Positions 19,169 through 28,668 of a stretch of DNA of 64,000 nucleotides are shown piece after piece. Below the pieces are notes generated by a model. It saw only the letters and a list, made by a program, of their open reading frames with translations, did not search any database and was not told the DNA's origin. Within the stretch, counting starts at the first letter, position 1; every line of letters begins with the position of its first letter. Source of the DNA: an uncultured Psychroserpens sp. (GTDB lineage Bacteria > Bacteroidota > Bacteroidia > Flavobacteriales > Flavobacteriaceae); contig CANLEE010000001.1 of assembly GCA_947489585.1 (NCBI GenBank), forward strand, positions 300,946-364,945, written 5' to 3'. Both the position numbers and the translations under genes were made by a program.

Positions 19169-19738
19169 TTAATCTTTTAATATCACATCACCTCGTCCTT
19201 CTAAAATAGTGTAGTTTTTAAACTTGGTGTCTGAATCGAAAATATTACCATGGCCATTATTAGCTGTAGCCGATTTTAATCGCACAGGCAGATTGGTAAA
19301 TAGCCATTCGTTTTTTTGATCGTAATACAATTGCTCAGCAAATAAACTATCGTTTTGAGGTGTAATTAAAATAACATTGCCTTGAAGGTCTATTAAATCG
19401 GTAGCGTTATACACAATCCCATAATCGGCAAGTACGATATTTTTTTGATTATTTTCATCGTAGAGAGACAAACGAAGTCCGTCAGGAAACTCAGAAAATG
19501 AAAAATCGCGATTAGAATAGTCTAACATTTTCGGACTTTCTAAATTAGCAATTAGTCGGCCTATAGAATCTTCGGCTTCAGTATACTTTAAATTAATATT
19601 CTTAGCCTCTCCTATGGGTTGGTTTTGAAGTACACCAATTTGTTGCACTTCTTTGAAGTTGTTTTTACATGAAAAAAACATAGTCACAACAATTGCTGTG
19701 ACTATGTATATATGAGTATGTAAAACTTTCGTTTTCAT
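19169..19738 (-). CDS. lptC: LPS export system periplasmic protein LptC
   Basis: 189 aa. The N-terminal signal/anchor ends in MFFSCKNNF, possibly a lipoprotein Cys. The rest is a beta-rich LptC/OstA fold with the usual segments DYSNRDFSFSEFPDGLRLSLYD, VLADYGIVYNATDLIDLQGNV and a C-terminal ILEGRGDVILKD. LptC bridges the inner-membrane LptBFG transporter and LptA in moving LPS. The start codon directly follows the TPR gene's stop, so the two are coupled. Confidence 0.85.
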   Translation of the reverse strand: MKTKVLHTHIYIVTAIVVTMFFSCKNNFKEVQQIGVLQNQPIGEAKNINLKYTEAEDSIGRLIANLESPKMLDYSNRDFSFSEFPDGLRLSLYDENNQKNIVLADYGIVYNATDLIDLQGNVILITPQNDSLFAEQLYYDQKNEWLFTNLPVRLKSATANNGHGNIFDSDTKFKNYTILEGRGDVILKD

Positions 19739-21121
19739 TTATAGATTTGGAACTTTTACACTTCCGCCAATCCAACAACCAATGCTAATTGTTGTACCAG
19801 CATTTCCAGCTGTAAAAATTTCAGATTTAGTAGGTGCATTAGCATTATAAGATGCAGCTGCTTGATTTGCCGCTTTCTTTAAACTAGGATCTACTCTACC
19901 TGCTTTTAAAGCTTCTTGAGCTGCATACCAGAATACTGCTCTCTTGTTGAAGTTTGAGTCCCCACAGTTTTTAGCACTCTTTGCATACATTGCTGCAATT
20001 TGCAAGTGTGGTGTTCCATCAGATGGGTTCAATTTCAATACCTCTCTGTAATACTGTCTAGCAGAACCATAGCTACCTCTCTTTTTGAATCCGTTAGCAA
20101 TTTTCTTAGCCAATCTTGATTTTTTGAAAGGATCGGTCTCTAAGTCATAAGCTTGTTTGATATAACTATCACCTTCTTGGTTCTTTCCTTCTTTATATAA
20201 GATTGTAGCTACAAAGTATTTTGTGTCAGCAGATGGTGCAGTTGCATCATATGCTTTTACTAAATCAATATATAAAGGATCATCAGTACATTCTTTATTG
20301 TACATTCTACTTACTGCTCTCTTCAACCATACAGCATCATTCTTGTAAGTAGGAAAATCTTTTTGATATAATGGAATTAAATTTTCACAGTTAGCTAATT
20401 GACCTAAGTACGTATCTAAACTTCCTGCAATTTTACCATTAGCTTCTAACTTTTGCTGATAATATTTTTTATATCTAGCATCTTTTTTCGCCAAGGTTTG
20501 CCCTGCTTCTTCTTTTTCTATTAACTTGTTTAAAGACTTCGCATAACTTTCATTTAAGTTTTCTAATAGCTCATTAACATCATCATACTTATCAAAAACT
20601 CTTTGAAGTTCAAATTTTCCAGATTTAAATAAATCTACAGTTTTAGTAAAATAAACGTATAGTCCTTTTGTACTATTAAAGTCGTTTGGGTATTGTTTAT
20701 ATAGTGCATCAAAAGCTTCAAAGATTTGCATATCGGTTAAACCTAAATCTTTTTGGTTTTCGTACTTTAATAAGGCCTTCTCTTGTGCTACTTCTCCAGC
20801 ACTATACTTACTTGAGAAAAACTCAGCACCTTTATCTAAAAGCACCATGTTATCTTCAACAAAACCTACTTTTTCAGCACCAGATGAGTTTTTTATTTTA
20901 TGATCTAAAATTTTCTCTCCATACTTATATATAGATAGGTTAAATTTTGGGCACTTATTTCTTACTTTCATCCAAGGTTCATAAGCATCGTCATATTTCT
21001 TACTCTTAACAAAGTCGTTCATTAAAGTTAAGTTAAGCATACATTCTTCATCTTGCTGTGCAAAACCAAAGTTTGTTGCCATAAACAAAGCTGCTATGAT
21101 TAATGTAATTCTCGTTTTCAT
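19739..21121 (-). CDS. Secreted TPR-repeat protein
   Basis: 460 aa from the chosen start MKTRITLIIAALF, which opens a signal peptide ending at GFAQQDEE; an upstream ATG at 21172 would hide it and overlap the previous gene. Helical TPR-like repeats fill the body, the clearest near residues 360-400 (SRLAKKIANGFKKRGSYGSARQYYREVLKLNPSDGTPHLQIAAMY). The C-terminus has a small Cys-containing segment. It lies between an outer-membrane protein gene and lptC. It probably scaffolds an envelope complex; no precise function known. Confidence 0.85.
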   Translation of the reverse strand: MKTRITLIIAALFMATNFGFAQQDEECMLNLTLMNDFVKSKKYDDAYEPWMKVRNKCPKFNLSIYKYGEKILDHKIKNSSGAEKVGFVEDNMVLLDKGAEFFSSKYSAGEVAQEKALLKYENQKDLGLTDMQIFEAFDALYKQYPNDFNSTKGLYVYFTKTVDLFKSGKFELQRVFDKYDDVNELLENLNESYAKSLNKLIEKEEAGQTLAKKDARYKKYYQQKLEANGKIAGSLDTYLGQLANCENLIPLYQKDFPTYKNDAVWLKRAVSRMYNKECTDDPLYIDLVKAYDATAPSADTKYFVATILYKEGKNQEGDSYIKQAYDLETDPFKKSRLAKKIANGFKKRGSYGSARQYYREVLKLNPSDGTPHLQIAAMYAKSAKNCGDSNFNKRAVFWYAAQEALKAGRVDPSLKKAANQAAASYNANAPTKSEIFTAGNAGTTISIGCWIGGSVKVPNL

Positions 21122-21137
21122 CTTCTGTATATTTACG

Positions 21138-22442
21138 TTAGTTATATTTTCTTTTTTGGAACCATACGTCATTTAATGATAGACTTATGTTCACATTGAA
21201 AAAGTTTTCTTGTATCAGGTTTTGGTCTGTTGTTCCTCTTCTTCCGAACTCAAAACCAATATTAGCATTTGAGAATACTTGTCCAATTGGTAATCCTACT
21301 CCAAAAGACATGCCAAACTCATTAATAGTTTCGTTATTAATTTCTAGTCCAGTGTTTTCAAAATGGAAACCTGCTCTGTAGGTTGCTCGTTTCCAATAAC
21401 TTGAAAACGATGTGTAATCGGGAATATAAAAACCTCCAACTGAAAAATTTGAAGCGTTTACAAAATTAGCATTTTCTATTGAAACTATAGGGTTAGAAAA
21501 CTCGCTTGTATTTTGGCGCGTATATTCTGCTCCTATAAACCAATGTCTAGGTTCACCTATTCCTGCTCCAAACGAAAACCTAGAAGGTAATCTAAGGTCT
21601 GTTTCTTCTAAGCCATCAGCTGCTAAGTTAGCATCAAACTCATTAACCACAAACTCTTGTCCTGTAGATTGATTAATCAAAATTGTTGCAAAAGATCGTT
21701 CATTGAGTGACGATAAATCACTAACAGGAGAATATGTTGCTCCAGCTTGAAGCTCTAACTTTTCATTAATCATGGTTTTATAAGTTAAACCAATATTAAA
21801 ATTAAGACCACTTAAATCTGAACGATTACTTTCTCTTGATTGGTACTGAACTAAGTTGCCTTCTTCGTCATAAACAAACTCAACAACACTGTTTTGGATA
21901 TTTCCGAAGTTATAATTAACATCAACTCCTGCACTTAACTTATCTGTAATTCTATATCCTAATCCTAAAAATGCTCTGTTAAGACCTCCTTCGCCTCTAT
22001 ATCTATTTTGTATGACATCCTCTTCAACGTCTTCAAGTTTGTAACCAACTGATGTATATGGTACTAAACCAAAACCAAAACCAAACTTGCCTAATGGCAT
22101 CGAAAGTGCTAAATAATCAAAGGTTGATGAATTCACTTTGGCCTCACCAGAATTAGCCTTTAGGTTTAAGCTACTATGACTAGCACCAACTGAGAACTTT
22201 ACTGGACGATTTTCTTCGTTATAAAACTTTAAATTAGGTCCAACATAAGCTGCAGGGTTTCTCAAATTCACATGTATACTATCTGTAAAAATGCTTAAAC
22301 CACCCATGCTTCTATTTTCGACCGTTCCTTTAAATTTTAAACTTCCTATTCCGTAGAACGAATATGGCGATGCTGTTCCTTCTTGCGCATACGATTGTAG
22401 TGCAAAAAAAGCGATGAAAACTATAACAAGTTTTTTTATCAT
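21138..22442 (-). CDS. Outer-membrane beta-barrel protein (FadL/PorV-like)
   Basis: 434 aa. Signal peptide MIKKLVIVFIAFFALQSYAQ, then SPYSFYGIGSLKFKGTVENRSMGGLS, an opening typical of flavobacterial barrel proteins. Alternating beta strands with aromatic ends run to the C-terminus (NISLSLNDVWFQKRKYN). The family resembles FadL-type transport barrels, but no specific substrate can be named. Its start overlaps the coaX stop by one base (TAATG), and the TPR gene follows 16 bases later. Confidence 0.82.
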   Translation of the reverse strand: MIKKLVIVFIAFFALQSYAQEGTASPYSFYGIGSLKFKGTVENRSMGGLSIFTDSIHVNLRNPAAYVGPNLKFYNEENRPVKFSVGASHSSLNLKANSGEAKVNSSTFDYLALSMPLGKFGFGFGLVPYTSVGYKLEDVEEDVIQNRYRGEGGLNRAFLGLGYRITDKLSAGVDVNYNFGNIQNSVVEFVYDEEGNLVQYQSRESNRSDLSGLNFNIGLTYKTMINEKLELQAGATYSPVSDLSSLNERSFATILINQSTGQEFVVNEFDANLAADGLEETDLRLPSRFSFGAGIGEPRHWFIGAEYTRQNTSEFSNPIVSIENANFVNASNFSVGGFYIPDYTSFSSYWKRATYRAGFHFENTGLEINNETINEFGMSFGVGLPIGQVFSNANIGFEFGRRGTTDQNLIQENFFNVNISLSLNDVWFQKRKYN

Positions 22443-23170
22443 TATTGTGAGTTATATTCTAAAATAAAATTCAAACCTTCTAAAAGAAAATTTGAATTGG
22501 CAAATATGCTATTTTTTAATTGGTTTGACAAGAATTTGGTATCTCCTCCTGTTAAAATAACTGTTAAATCTGAATATTTTTTAACATATTCATCAATTAC
22601 ACCGTCAATTTCTTTTAAAACTCCATATACAACACCAGAATGTATTGAATTTTGAGTAGAATTACCTAGTATCTCTTGAGGCATTTCTGTCTCCAATAAC
22701 GGCAAATTTGCAGTTAAATTATTTAGTGTTCTATATCGCAACCTGATACCTGGAGAAATAGCACCTCCTAAATATTCATTTTTTGTGTTTATAAAGTCAT
22801 AAGTAATACACGTACCTGCATCAATAATAAGTACATTATGATCTGGAAACTGTTCTACAGACGCGCTTACCAAAGCGATACGATCTACACCCAAAGTTTT
22901 AGGTGTGGCATATAAGTTTGCAAACGGTAATTTAAGTTTATGTGAAAGTTCAATAACTTCTAATTGCTCTTCTAGAGTTTTAATATGAGCTTTTTTCAAT
23001 TTTCCTACGGAAGACACTATTGCTTTCTTGATATTAGAATGCGTTTTGAGAACATCAAGTGCGATGTTTTCAAAACTTTTTAATTCTCCTACCACTTTCT
23101 CTTTTAGTTTGCTTTGATTATAAACCGCAAACTTGACATATGTGTTACCAACGTCAACAATTAAATTCAT
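22442..23170 (-). CDS. coaX: Type III pantothenate kinase
   Basis: 242 aa. Catalyses the first step of coenzyme A synthesis, phosphorylation of pantothenate. The chosen start MNLIVDVGNTYVKFAVY gives the phosphate-binding motif DVGNTYVK right at the N-terminus; an ATG 36 bases earlier adds no family sequence. Further marks: GVDRIALVSAS, IIDAGTCITYDF, GGAISPGIRLR and ILTGGDTKFL. It is the first gene of the minus-strand envelope cluster and overlaps the next start by one base. Confidence 0.95.
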   Translation of the reverse strand: MNLIVDVGNTYVKFAVYNQSKLKEKVVGELKSFENIALDVLKTHSNIKKAIVSSVGKLKKAHIKTLEEQLEVIELSHKLKLPFANLYATPKTLGVDRIALVSASVEQFPDHNVLIIDAGTCITYDFINTKNEYLGGAISPGIRLRYRTLNNLTANLPLLETEMPQEILGNSTQNSIHSGVVYGVLKEIDGVIDEYVKKYSDLTVILTGGDTKFLSNQLKNSIFANSNFLLEGLNFILEYNSQ

Positions 23171-23310
23171 ACCTACTTTAAAAGTGTTAAAACTACGAAA
23201 TGACAAGTCATTTTCAGCAAGTCATTAACCAAATTATAACATTATTTTAGTTGAAATCAATGATTTCCAACAGGAATTAAATAATTAGTTCAAATTTTTA
23301 TTGTTTCTTT

Positions 23311-23340
23311 TTGTGAATATTAAAAATGGGTCTATATTTG
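23311..23340 (+). promoter_or_regulatory. Bacteroidetes-type promoter of tRNA-Phe
   Basis: TTG at 23311-23313, 19 bases, then TATATTTG at 23333-23340: a full match to the Bacteroidetes -33/-7 consensus. The tRNA begins 21 bases after the -7 box. Confidence 0.88.
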
Positions 23341-23361
23341 CACTCGCATTTTTATGCAACT

Positions 23362-23437
23362 GGTGCCTTAGCTCAGTTGGTAGAGCAAAGGACTGAAAAT
23401 CCTTGTGTCCCTGGTTCGATTCCTGGAGGCACCACCA
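23362..23437 (+). tRNA. tRNA-Phe (GAA anticodon)
   Basis: Full cloverleaf: acceptor GGTGCCT pairs with AGGCACC, D-arm GCTC..GAGC, anticodon arm AGGACTGAAAATCCT with GAA anticodon, T-arm CCTGG-TTCGATT-CCTGG, and a CCA end encoded in the DNA. Confidence 0.98.
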
Positions 23438-23439
23438 TC

Positions 23440-23483
23440 AAAAAGTCTTAAACATTTGGTAACAAATGATTTAGGGCTTTTTT
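23440..23483. terminator. Bidirectional terminator after tRNA-Phe and the DMT transporter gene
   Basis: Long imperfect hairpin: AAAAAGTCTTAAA pairs with TTTAGGGCTTTTT, with a further ATTTG/CAAAT at the tip and a GTAA loop. It is flanked by A and T runs. It serves the tRNA on the plus strand and overlaps the stop codon of the convergent gene at 23471. Confidence 0.82.
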
Positions 23484-24310
23484 GGTTTTACAACAAAATT
23501 TAAGATTAACCCAACAATAATTAATAGCACCCCTAACAAACTAATTAAAGTATATGTTTCACCCAACCAAACAACACCTATAATCATAGTAAAAATTACT
23601 TCTATATATTTGAGTGGAGCTGCTTGATTAACTTCAGAAATTTGAAATGCTTTTGTCATGTAATACTGCCCGAAGTATCCAAAAACACCTAAACTTAATA
23701 AAACACCCCATTCTAAACCTATAGGGTTTATCCATTCAGAAATCGCTAAAATTCCTCCAAAAAGTGCAGCAATGATCATAAAATAATTTACGATAACAAT
23801 AGGATGATCTCTTTTTCCTATTTTTCTGATAATAATAAAAACCAGTCCTGTGAAAAACGCAGATAAAATAGCATAAAACACACCTAGACCTGTGATATCT
23901 AAATCAAAGCCCTTTAGAACTATCACACCTGAAAATGCAATAGCAAAACAAATCCATTGTAGGTATTTAATCTTCTCTTTTAGTAATAGTAGCGCAAATA
24001 TAGCTGCGAAAATGGGAGAAATGTAACGAATTGAAACCGCTGGACCCATAGACAAATGCTTTAAAGATGTAAAAAAAAGTGTCATGGCAACAAAACCAAC
24101 AACACCTCTGGACATCAATAGTAATCGTTTTTTTCCTAAGATTGGTATTTTATTACGAATTAAAAAAGGGAATGTAAAAATTAAAGACCCAATCGATCTG
24201 AAGAACACTATTTGATACACATTAAACCGATCTAAACTCTTCACAAATACATTTAATAAAGCAAAAGCGAAAGCACTTAATATCATTAAAACAATTGCTT
24301 TTTTAAACAT
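23471..24310 (-). CDS. DMT-superfamily transporter (EamA family)
   Basis: 279 aa with ten predicted helices in two EamA halves (VYQIVFFRSIGSLIFTFPF in the first, GYFGQYYMTKAFQISEVNQAAPLKYIEVIFTMIIG in the second). Drug/metabolite exporters of this family carry varied small molecules. It ends the alginate catabolic gene row (15 bases after the LacI-like gene), so it may export or import a sugar-acid intermediate, but that is inference from position. Confidence 0.88.
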   Translation of the reverse strand: MFKKAIVLMILSAFAFALLNVFVKSLDRFNVYQIVFFRSIGSLIFTFPFLIRNKIPILGKKRLLLMSRGVVGFVAMTLFFTSLKHLSMGPAVSIRYISPIFAAIFALLLLKEKIKYLQWICFAIAFSGVIVLKGFDLDITGLGVFYAILSAFFTGLVFIIIRKIGKRDHPIVIVNYFMIIAALFGGILAISEWINPIGLEWGVLLSLGVFGYFGQYYMTKAFQISEVNQAAPLKYIEVIFTMIIGVVWLGETYTLISLLGVLLIIVGLILNFVVKPKKP

Positions 24311-24325
24311 TTATCAACTTAGGTT

Positions 24326-24850
24326 TTAAGTTTTATTTATTCGCCGAAACAAATTACTAAAGCATTTGATACTTATTTTTTTTAATTGTTCTTCAGAAAG
24401 ACTGCTATCAATCTTAACACACTCAACTGGTAGGTGATATTTTTGTTTAGAATTTATAACATATTTATTATTTGTTATCAAGAACGCACCATCAACGCTT
24501 CCATCATTACTCTTGTTTAAAAACTCTTCCTCTTTAGATATATCATGTAAAGACTGAAATAATATAACACGATAGCCTCTTGAATAGGCAATTTTTTCAA
24601 TATTAAATAAAAAAGAACCGTAAAGCGATGTATTCACCTGCGGAATGATCACTGAAATAACCTTGGCCTTTTTTTTCCGTAAAGCAACCGCAAAAGTATT
24701 AGGAATGTAATTATACTTAATTGCTATTGATTTTATCACTTCTCTTGTATCTACATTAATATCAGATTTATTATTTAATGCTTTGGAAACAGTAGAGACT
24801 GAATAACCAGACACACGTGAAAGCTCTTTTAAAGTGATTGTTGTTGACAC
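24326..24850 (-). CDS. LacI-type transcription regulator, truncated effector domain
   Basis: 174 aa, about half the usual 330-345. The N-terminal LacI helix-turn-helix and hinge are complete (TLKELSRVSGYSVSTVSKALNNKSDINVDTREVIKSIAIKYNYIPN). The first half of the periplasmic-binding-like domain follows (KVISVIIPQVNTSLYGSFLFNIEKIAYSRGY, SVDGAFLITNN). It then ends in SNLFRRINKT. The remaining 15 bases before the DMT gene cannot hold the missing half, so this is a true shortening and not a frameshift. It may bind DNA without sugar control, or respond to another partner. The gene lies in the alginate operon, eight bases after eda. Confidence 0.82.
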   Translation of the reverse strand: MSTTITLKELSRVSGYSVSTVSKALNNKSDINVDTREVIKSIAIKYNYIPNTFAVALRKKKAKVISVIIPQVNTSLYGSFLFNIEKIAYSRGYRVILFQSLHDISKEEEFLNKSNDGSVDGAFLITNNKYVINSKQKYHLPVECVKIDSSLSEEQLKKISIKCFSNLFRRINKT

Positions 24851-24858
24851 AATGAGGT

Positions 24859-25527
24859 TTATTTTCGAACGTCTTTGATAAGTTGCAGCGCAAACTTTAC
24901 AGTCGTTTCTATTTCATTATAATTATAAGAACCACTAGCATCTTTTTTTATGAGTTTAGAACCCATTCCAACACAAGTCACACCAGCATTAAACCATCCA
25001 TCAATACTTTCTTTAGTTGGAGACACGCCACCTGTAGGCATAATACTAGTCCATGGCTGAGGCCCTTTTATCGCTTTTACAAAATCTGGCCCATAGATTC
25101 CTCCAGGAAATAATTTCACAATCTCACAGCCTAATTCTTCTGCTCTGGCGATTTCAGTAAGTGACCCACAACCTGGTGACCACAATACTTTTCTTCTGTT
25201 ACAAACAATAACAATATCTTCTCTCAATACTGGAGTAACAATAAAATTAGCGCCTAATGCCATAAATCTCGAAGCAGATGCACCGTCTGTTACTGAACCT
25301 ACACCCATAATCATTCCTGGTAATTCTTTAAGAGCATACTTATTTAACTCACCAAAAACTTCATGAGCAAAATCACCTCTCGCGGTGAATTCTAATAACC
25401 TCGCTCCACCTTTGTATAGAGCATTTAAAATGTTTTTACATTTATTTATATCTGAGTCATAAAACAATGGCACTAGTCCTGTTTCATACATTTGATTAGC
25501 TACTTCTATTCTTGAATATCTCGCCAT
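24859..25527 (-). CDS. eda: 2-dehydro-3-deoxy-phosphogluconate (KDPG) aldolase
   Basis: 222 aa class I aldolase that splits KDPG into pyruvate and glyceraldehyde-3-phosphate, the last step of alginate monomer breakdown. Motifs: RLLEFTARGD with the catalytic Glu region, MGVGSVTDGASASRFMALGANFIVTPV, and the Schiff-base Lys in CEIVKLFPGGIYGPDFVKAIKGP. It is nine bases from kdgK, in the catabolic operon. Confidence 0.95.
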   Translation of the reverse strand: MARYSRIEVANQMYETGLVPLFYDSDINKCKNILNALYKGGARLLEFTARGDFAHEVFGELNKYALKELPGMIMGVGSVTDGASASRFMALGANFIVTPVLREDIVIVCNRRKVLWSPGCGSLTEIARAEELGCEIVKLFPGGIYGPDFVKAIKGPQPWTSIMPTGGVSPTKESIDGWFNAGVTCVGMGSKLIKKDASGSYNYNEIETTVKFALQLIKDVRK

Positions 25528-25536
25528 TATTTCTAT

Positions 25537-26556
25537 TTATCTGGAAACCTTACCAGTATTTTCACCCGATAAAAATTTATTAATATCCTCTACCGAAACA
25601 AGATTATAATCACCATAAATGGTATGTTTTAAACAGCATGAGGCTACTGCAATATTAATTGCCTTTTGTTTGTCTTCAGAACTAAGAAGTCCGTAAATTA
25701 AACCTCCCATAAATGCATCACCACTACCAACTCTATCAACAACTGGAGTCACCTCTTTAATATCAGCATCATAAATATTCTTTCTATCATACAAAATCCC
25801 ACCAATTCTCTGATGGGAAGCACTAACCGAATATCTTAACGTTGTTGCAATAAATTTTAAGCTTGAACACTTATCAAAAATGTTATCATAAAGACTCGGT
25901 AGTGATTTCAAATCTTGATAATTAGGGTACTGTTTATTTTCACCTAGCATAAAATAAGCGGTATCAATATCACCTAAAATAATATTACTATACTTTAAAA
26001 GTTCTGGCATTACTTCATGAGGTTCTTTACCATACTTCCAAAGTTTTGACCTGTAGTTTAGATCACAGGAAATTGTCAATCCTAATTTATGAGCTGTTTT
26101 TATAGCCTTAAGACACTCCTTTGCTGCCGAGTTTGAAATTGCTGGGGTAATTCCACTCCAATGAAACCATAACGCATCTTTTAGTATGGTATTCCAATTA
26201 AAAGCGCCTTCTTCGATATTTGCCATAGCACTGTTGGCTCTATCATAAACAACATTACTTGACCTTGTACCTGCACCTGTTTCTAGAAAATAAATTCCTA
26301 AACGATCCCCCTCAATTAATACATTATTGGACGCCACACCTCTTTTTCGCATTTCCATCTGAGCGCATTCACCTATTTCATTATCAGGCAGTATGGTTAC
26401 AAATTCAGATGTCAACCCAAGATTAGCAAGAGATACGGCTACATTAAACTCTCCACCACCATATGTTGCAGTAAATGATTTCGCTTGAGAAAATCTAAGG
26501 AATCGCTCGGTAGAAAGCCTTAACATAATTTCGCCAAATGTTATTATTTTATTCAT
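25537..26556 (-). CDS. kdgK: 2-dehydro-3-deoxygluconokinase (KDG kinase)
   Basis: 339 aa PfkB-family sugar kinase. Phosphorylates KDG to KDPG in the cytoplasm. N-terminal ITFGEIMLRLSTERFLRF and GGGEFNVAVSLANLG are typical of KDG kinases. The C-terminal VVDRVGSGDAFMGGLIYG carries the catalytic Asp in the PfkB signature. It sits between the DEH reductase and KDPG aldolase genes, the pathway order for alginate. Confidence 0.93.
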   Translation of the reverse strand: MNKIITFGEIMLRLSTERFLRFSQAKSFTATYGGGEFNVAVSLANLGLTSEFVTILPDNEIGECAQMEMRKRGVASNNVLIEGDRLGIYFLETGAGTRSSNVVYDRANSAMANIEEGAFNWNTILKDALWFHWSGITPAISNSAAKECLKAIKTAHKLGLTISCDLNYRSKLWKYGKEPHEVMPELLKYSNIILGDIDTAYFMLGENKQYPNYQDLKSLPSLYDNIFDKCSSLKFIATTLRYSVSASHQRIGGILYDRKNIYDADIKEVTPVVDRVGSGDAFMGGLIYGLLSSEDKQKAINIAVASCCLKHTIYGDYNLVSVEDINKFLSGENTGKVSR

Positions 26557-26571
26557 TGCAACATTTTAATA

Positions 26572-27336
26572 TTAGATTCCTAAGGCTTGACCTCCACCAA
26601 TTTGAATAGTTTCTGCTGTAATAAAAGCAGCATCTTTGCTAGCTAAGAAAGAAATAACGCCAGCTACATCTTCTGGCTGACCTAGTCTACCTAACATGAT
26701 ATTATTGGCCCATGATGCAAAAACTTCTGGCTTAGTTGATTTAATTTGAGCATGAAATGGTGTATCGATAGTTCCTGGTGATACTGCATTTGCTCTAATG
26801 CCATATTCAGCTAAATCTTTTGCTAATGCTCTTGTTATTGCATGAACGCCTGCTTTGGATGTTCCATAAACTCCAGCACCAGGTCCTCCTGCTGTCCATC
26901 CAGCATTTGATGTATAATTAATTATTGAAGGATGTTCTCCTTTTTTAAGGAAGGGTATCGCAGCTCTAGAAGCAAAAAAGACCGAATCTAAATTAAGTGC
27001 CATAACGAATCTGTAAAATTCAGTCGTCATGTCTTCAAATCGAGATCTTCCTCCCAATCCTCCAGCATTATTAACTAGCACATCTATTTTTCCGTATTTT
27101 TCTCCTATTGTATTAATATTAGCTGTTACTTGTTCTTCTTTTGTAACGTCAAAATTATAGTATTCGGCAGTGATTCCTTCAGCAGTGAGTTCTTCAACTC
27201 TTTTGGCTCCAGATTCTTCTTCTATACCATTTAATACAACAGTATATCCATCTTTACCTAGTCTTTTTGCTACTTCAAAACCAATGCCTCCTGTAGCTCC
27301 TGTTACTATAGCAACTTTTCCTTTATTTTCACTCAT
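26572..27336 (-). CDS. SDR-family oxidoreductase, probable DEH reductase
   Basis: 254 aa short-chain dehydrogenase. Rossmann motif TGATGGIG at residues about 13-20, NNAGG near 90 and the catalytic YxxxK in YGTSKAG near 157. In alginate loci the SDR next to KDG kinase reduces 4-deoxy-L-erythro-5-hexoseulose uronate (DEH) to KDG with NAD(P)H. That assignment here rests on operon position and not on substrate-specific residues. A KduD-like role on a related ketouronate is the alternative. Confidence 0.85.
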   Translation of the reverse strand: MSENKGKVAIVTGATGGIGFEVAKRLGKDGYTVVLNGIEEESGAKRVEELTAEGITAEYYNFDVTKEEQVTANINTIGEKYGKIDVLVNNAGGLGGRSRFEDMTTEFYRFVMALNLDSVFFASRAAIPFLKKGEHPSIINYTSNAGWTAGGPGAGVYGTSKAGVHAITRALAKDLAEYGIRANAVSPGTIDTPFHAQIKSTKPEVFASWANNIMLGRLGQPEDVAGVISFLASKDAAFITAETIQIGGGQALGI

Positions 27337-27363
27337 ATTAATTATGGTTATTTTTTAATTTTA

Positions 27364-28644
27364 TTATTCGCTTATAACTAATTTTACTTTTCTTATTAAG
27401 AATAAAACAGCTAGTACAGCTAACACCACAGAAACTGTGATGGCTATAAATGCTGGAGTATATGATCCACCTTCTGTAATTCTACCAATAAACCAGTTCA
27501 TTATAATAGGTGAAAATGCTGCTACGGTTCCAGCTAATCCAGCTAGAGTACCTACTGATGGCCCTCTAAATAAATCGCTAGATAGCGTTTGAATATTACC
27601 TATAGCAAACTGGAAACCAAAAAGCGCTAATCCTGCTAAATAAATGAACGTCATATAATTGGAGTCATTTACAAATAGCATAATGCATACAAAGCCAATT
27701 ATTATCAAAAAGCTTCCTAATACGATACTTGCTTTCCTTCCAAAATCTATAGAAGTCCGTTTTATTATTTCTTCAGTAAATAAACCTCCTAATATTCCGC
27801 CTGCAGCAGCCATTAGATAAGATATCCACATTGTGTTTCCAATTTCTTCTATACTTAAACCAAATTTAGAATTCAAATATATTGGCATCCAACCTGCAAA
27901 AAACCACCAAATAGGTTCTATGAAAAACCTGCATAGTAAAATTCCCCACGGTTGTTTAAAACTCAATATTTTTCCAACGCTTAAGCTTTTAGCACCTTCT
28001 ACAGCAACAACATTATTTTTTATTCGGTCTTCAAGTAATAAGTTTCTTTCATTTTCAGTCATCCAAGGATGATCTTCTGGTTTCGATTTCTTATTAATAA
28101 CAAGCCAAGGAATTATCCAAATTAAACCTACTGCACCTAAGATTATATAGGTTGATTTCCAACCAAACTGTGCGTACAAATAGACTATAATGACAGGTGC
28201 AATAACATTACCTATAGAGGCTCCAGAATTAAAAATACCTTGTGCTAATGCTCTTTGCTTTACAGGAAACCACTCTCCATTACTCTTCACAGTACCAGGC
28301 CATAATCCTGCTTCTCCCAGCCCAAGTAGGCCACGAACTATTGATAATGAAACTATTCCTCTTGCCACCGCATGAAAAGCAGCAGCTAAAGACCAGACTA
28401 GAATAGATAATGTAAACCCAATCCTTGTACCGATTTTATCGTACAGTCTGCCCGATAAAAATTTACTTGCAGCATAGGTAATCATAAATATATTAAGCAT
28501 TAAAGCATAATCAGAATTATCCATACCTAGATCCTCACCCATTTGAGGCCATAATAAGGCAAATGCTGTTCTATCTATGTAATTTATTACGGTAGCTATA
28601 AAGATTAGTCCAATAATCCACCATCTAAGTCCTTTTAATTTCAT
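27364..28644 (-). CDS. MFS transporter of the hexuronate (ACS) family
   Basis: 426 aa, twelve helices. N-terminal WWIIGLIFIATVINYIDRTAFALLWP and the loop GRLYDKIGTRIGFTLSILVWSLAA are typical of ExuT-like anion:cation symporters. WPGTVKSNGEWFP is another family mark. It probably carries DEH or a related unsaturated uronate across the inner membrane. It lies between the GntR regulator and the DEH reductase gene. Confidence 0.9.
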   Translation of the reverse strand: MKLKGLRWWIIGLIFIATVINYIDRTAFALLWPQMGEDLGMDNSDYALMLNIFMITYAASKFLSGRLYDKIGTRIGFTLSILVWSLAAAFHAVARGIVSLSIVRGLLGLGEAGLWPGTVKSNGEWFPVKQRALAQGIFNSGASIGNVIAPVIIVYLYAQFGWKSTYIILGAVGLIWIIPWLVINKKSKPEDHPWMTENERNLLLEDRIKNNVVAVEGAKSLSVGKILSFKQPWGILLCRFFIEPIWWFFAGWMPIYLNSKFGLSIEEIGNTMWISYLMAAAGGILGGLFTEEIIKRTSIDFGRKASIVLGSFLIIIGFVCIMLFVNDSNYMTFIYLAGLALFGFQFAIGNIQTLSSDLFRGPSVGTLAGLAGTVAAFSPIIMNWFIGRITEGGSYTPAFIAITVSVVLAVLAVLFLIRKVKLVISE

Positions 28645-28668
28645 GGTTGTTTAGTGTGTTAGTAAGTT

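Noticed and set aside
24326..24850. LacI-like gene as a frameshifted pseudogene
   Set aside because: The missing half is not found in any frame downstream, because the next gene starts 15 bases on. It is a shortened gene and not a broken one.
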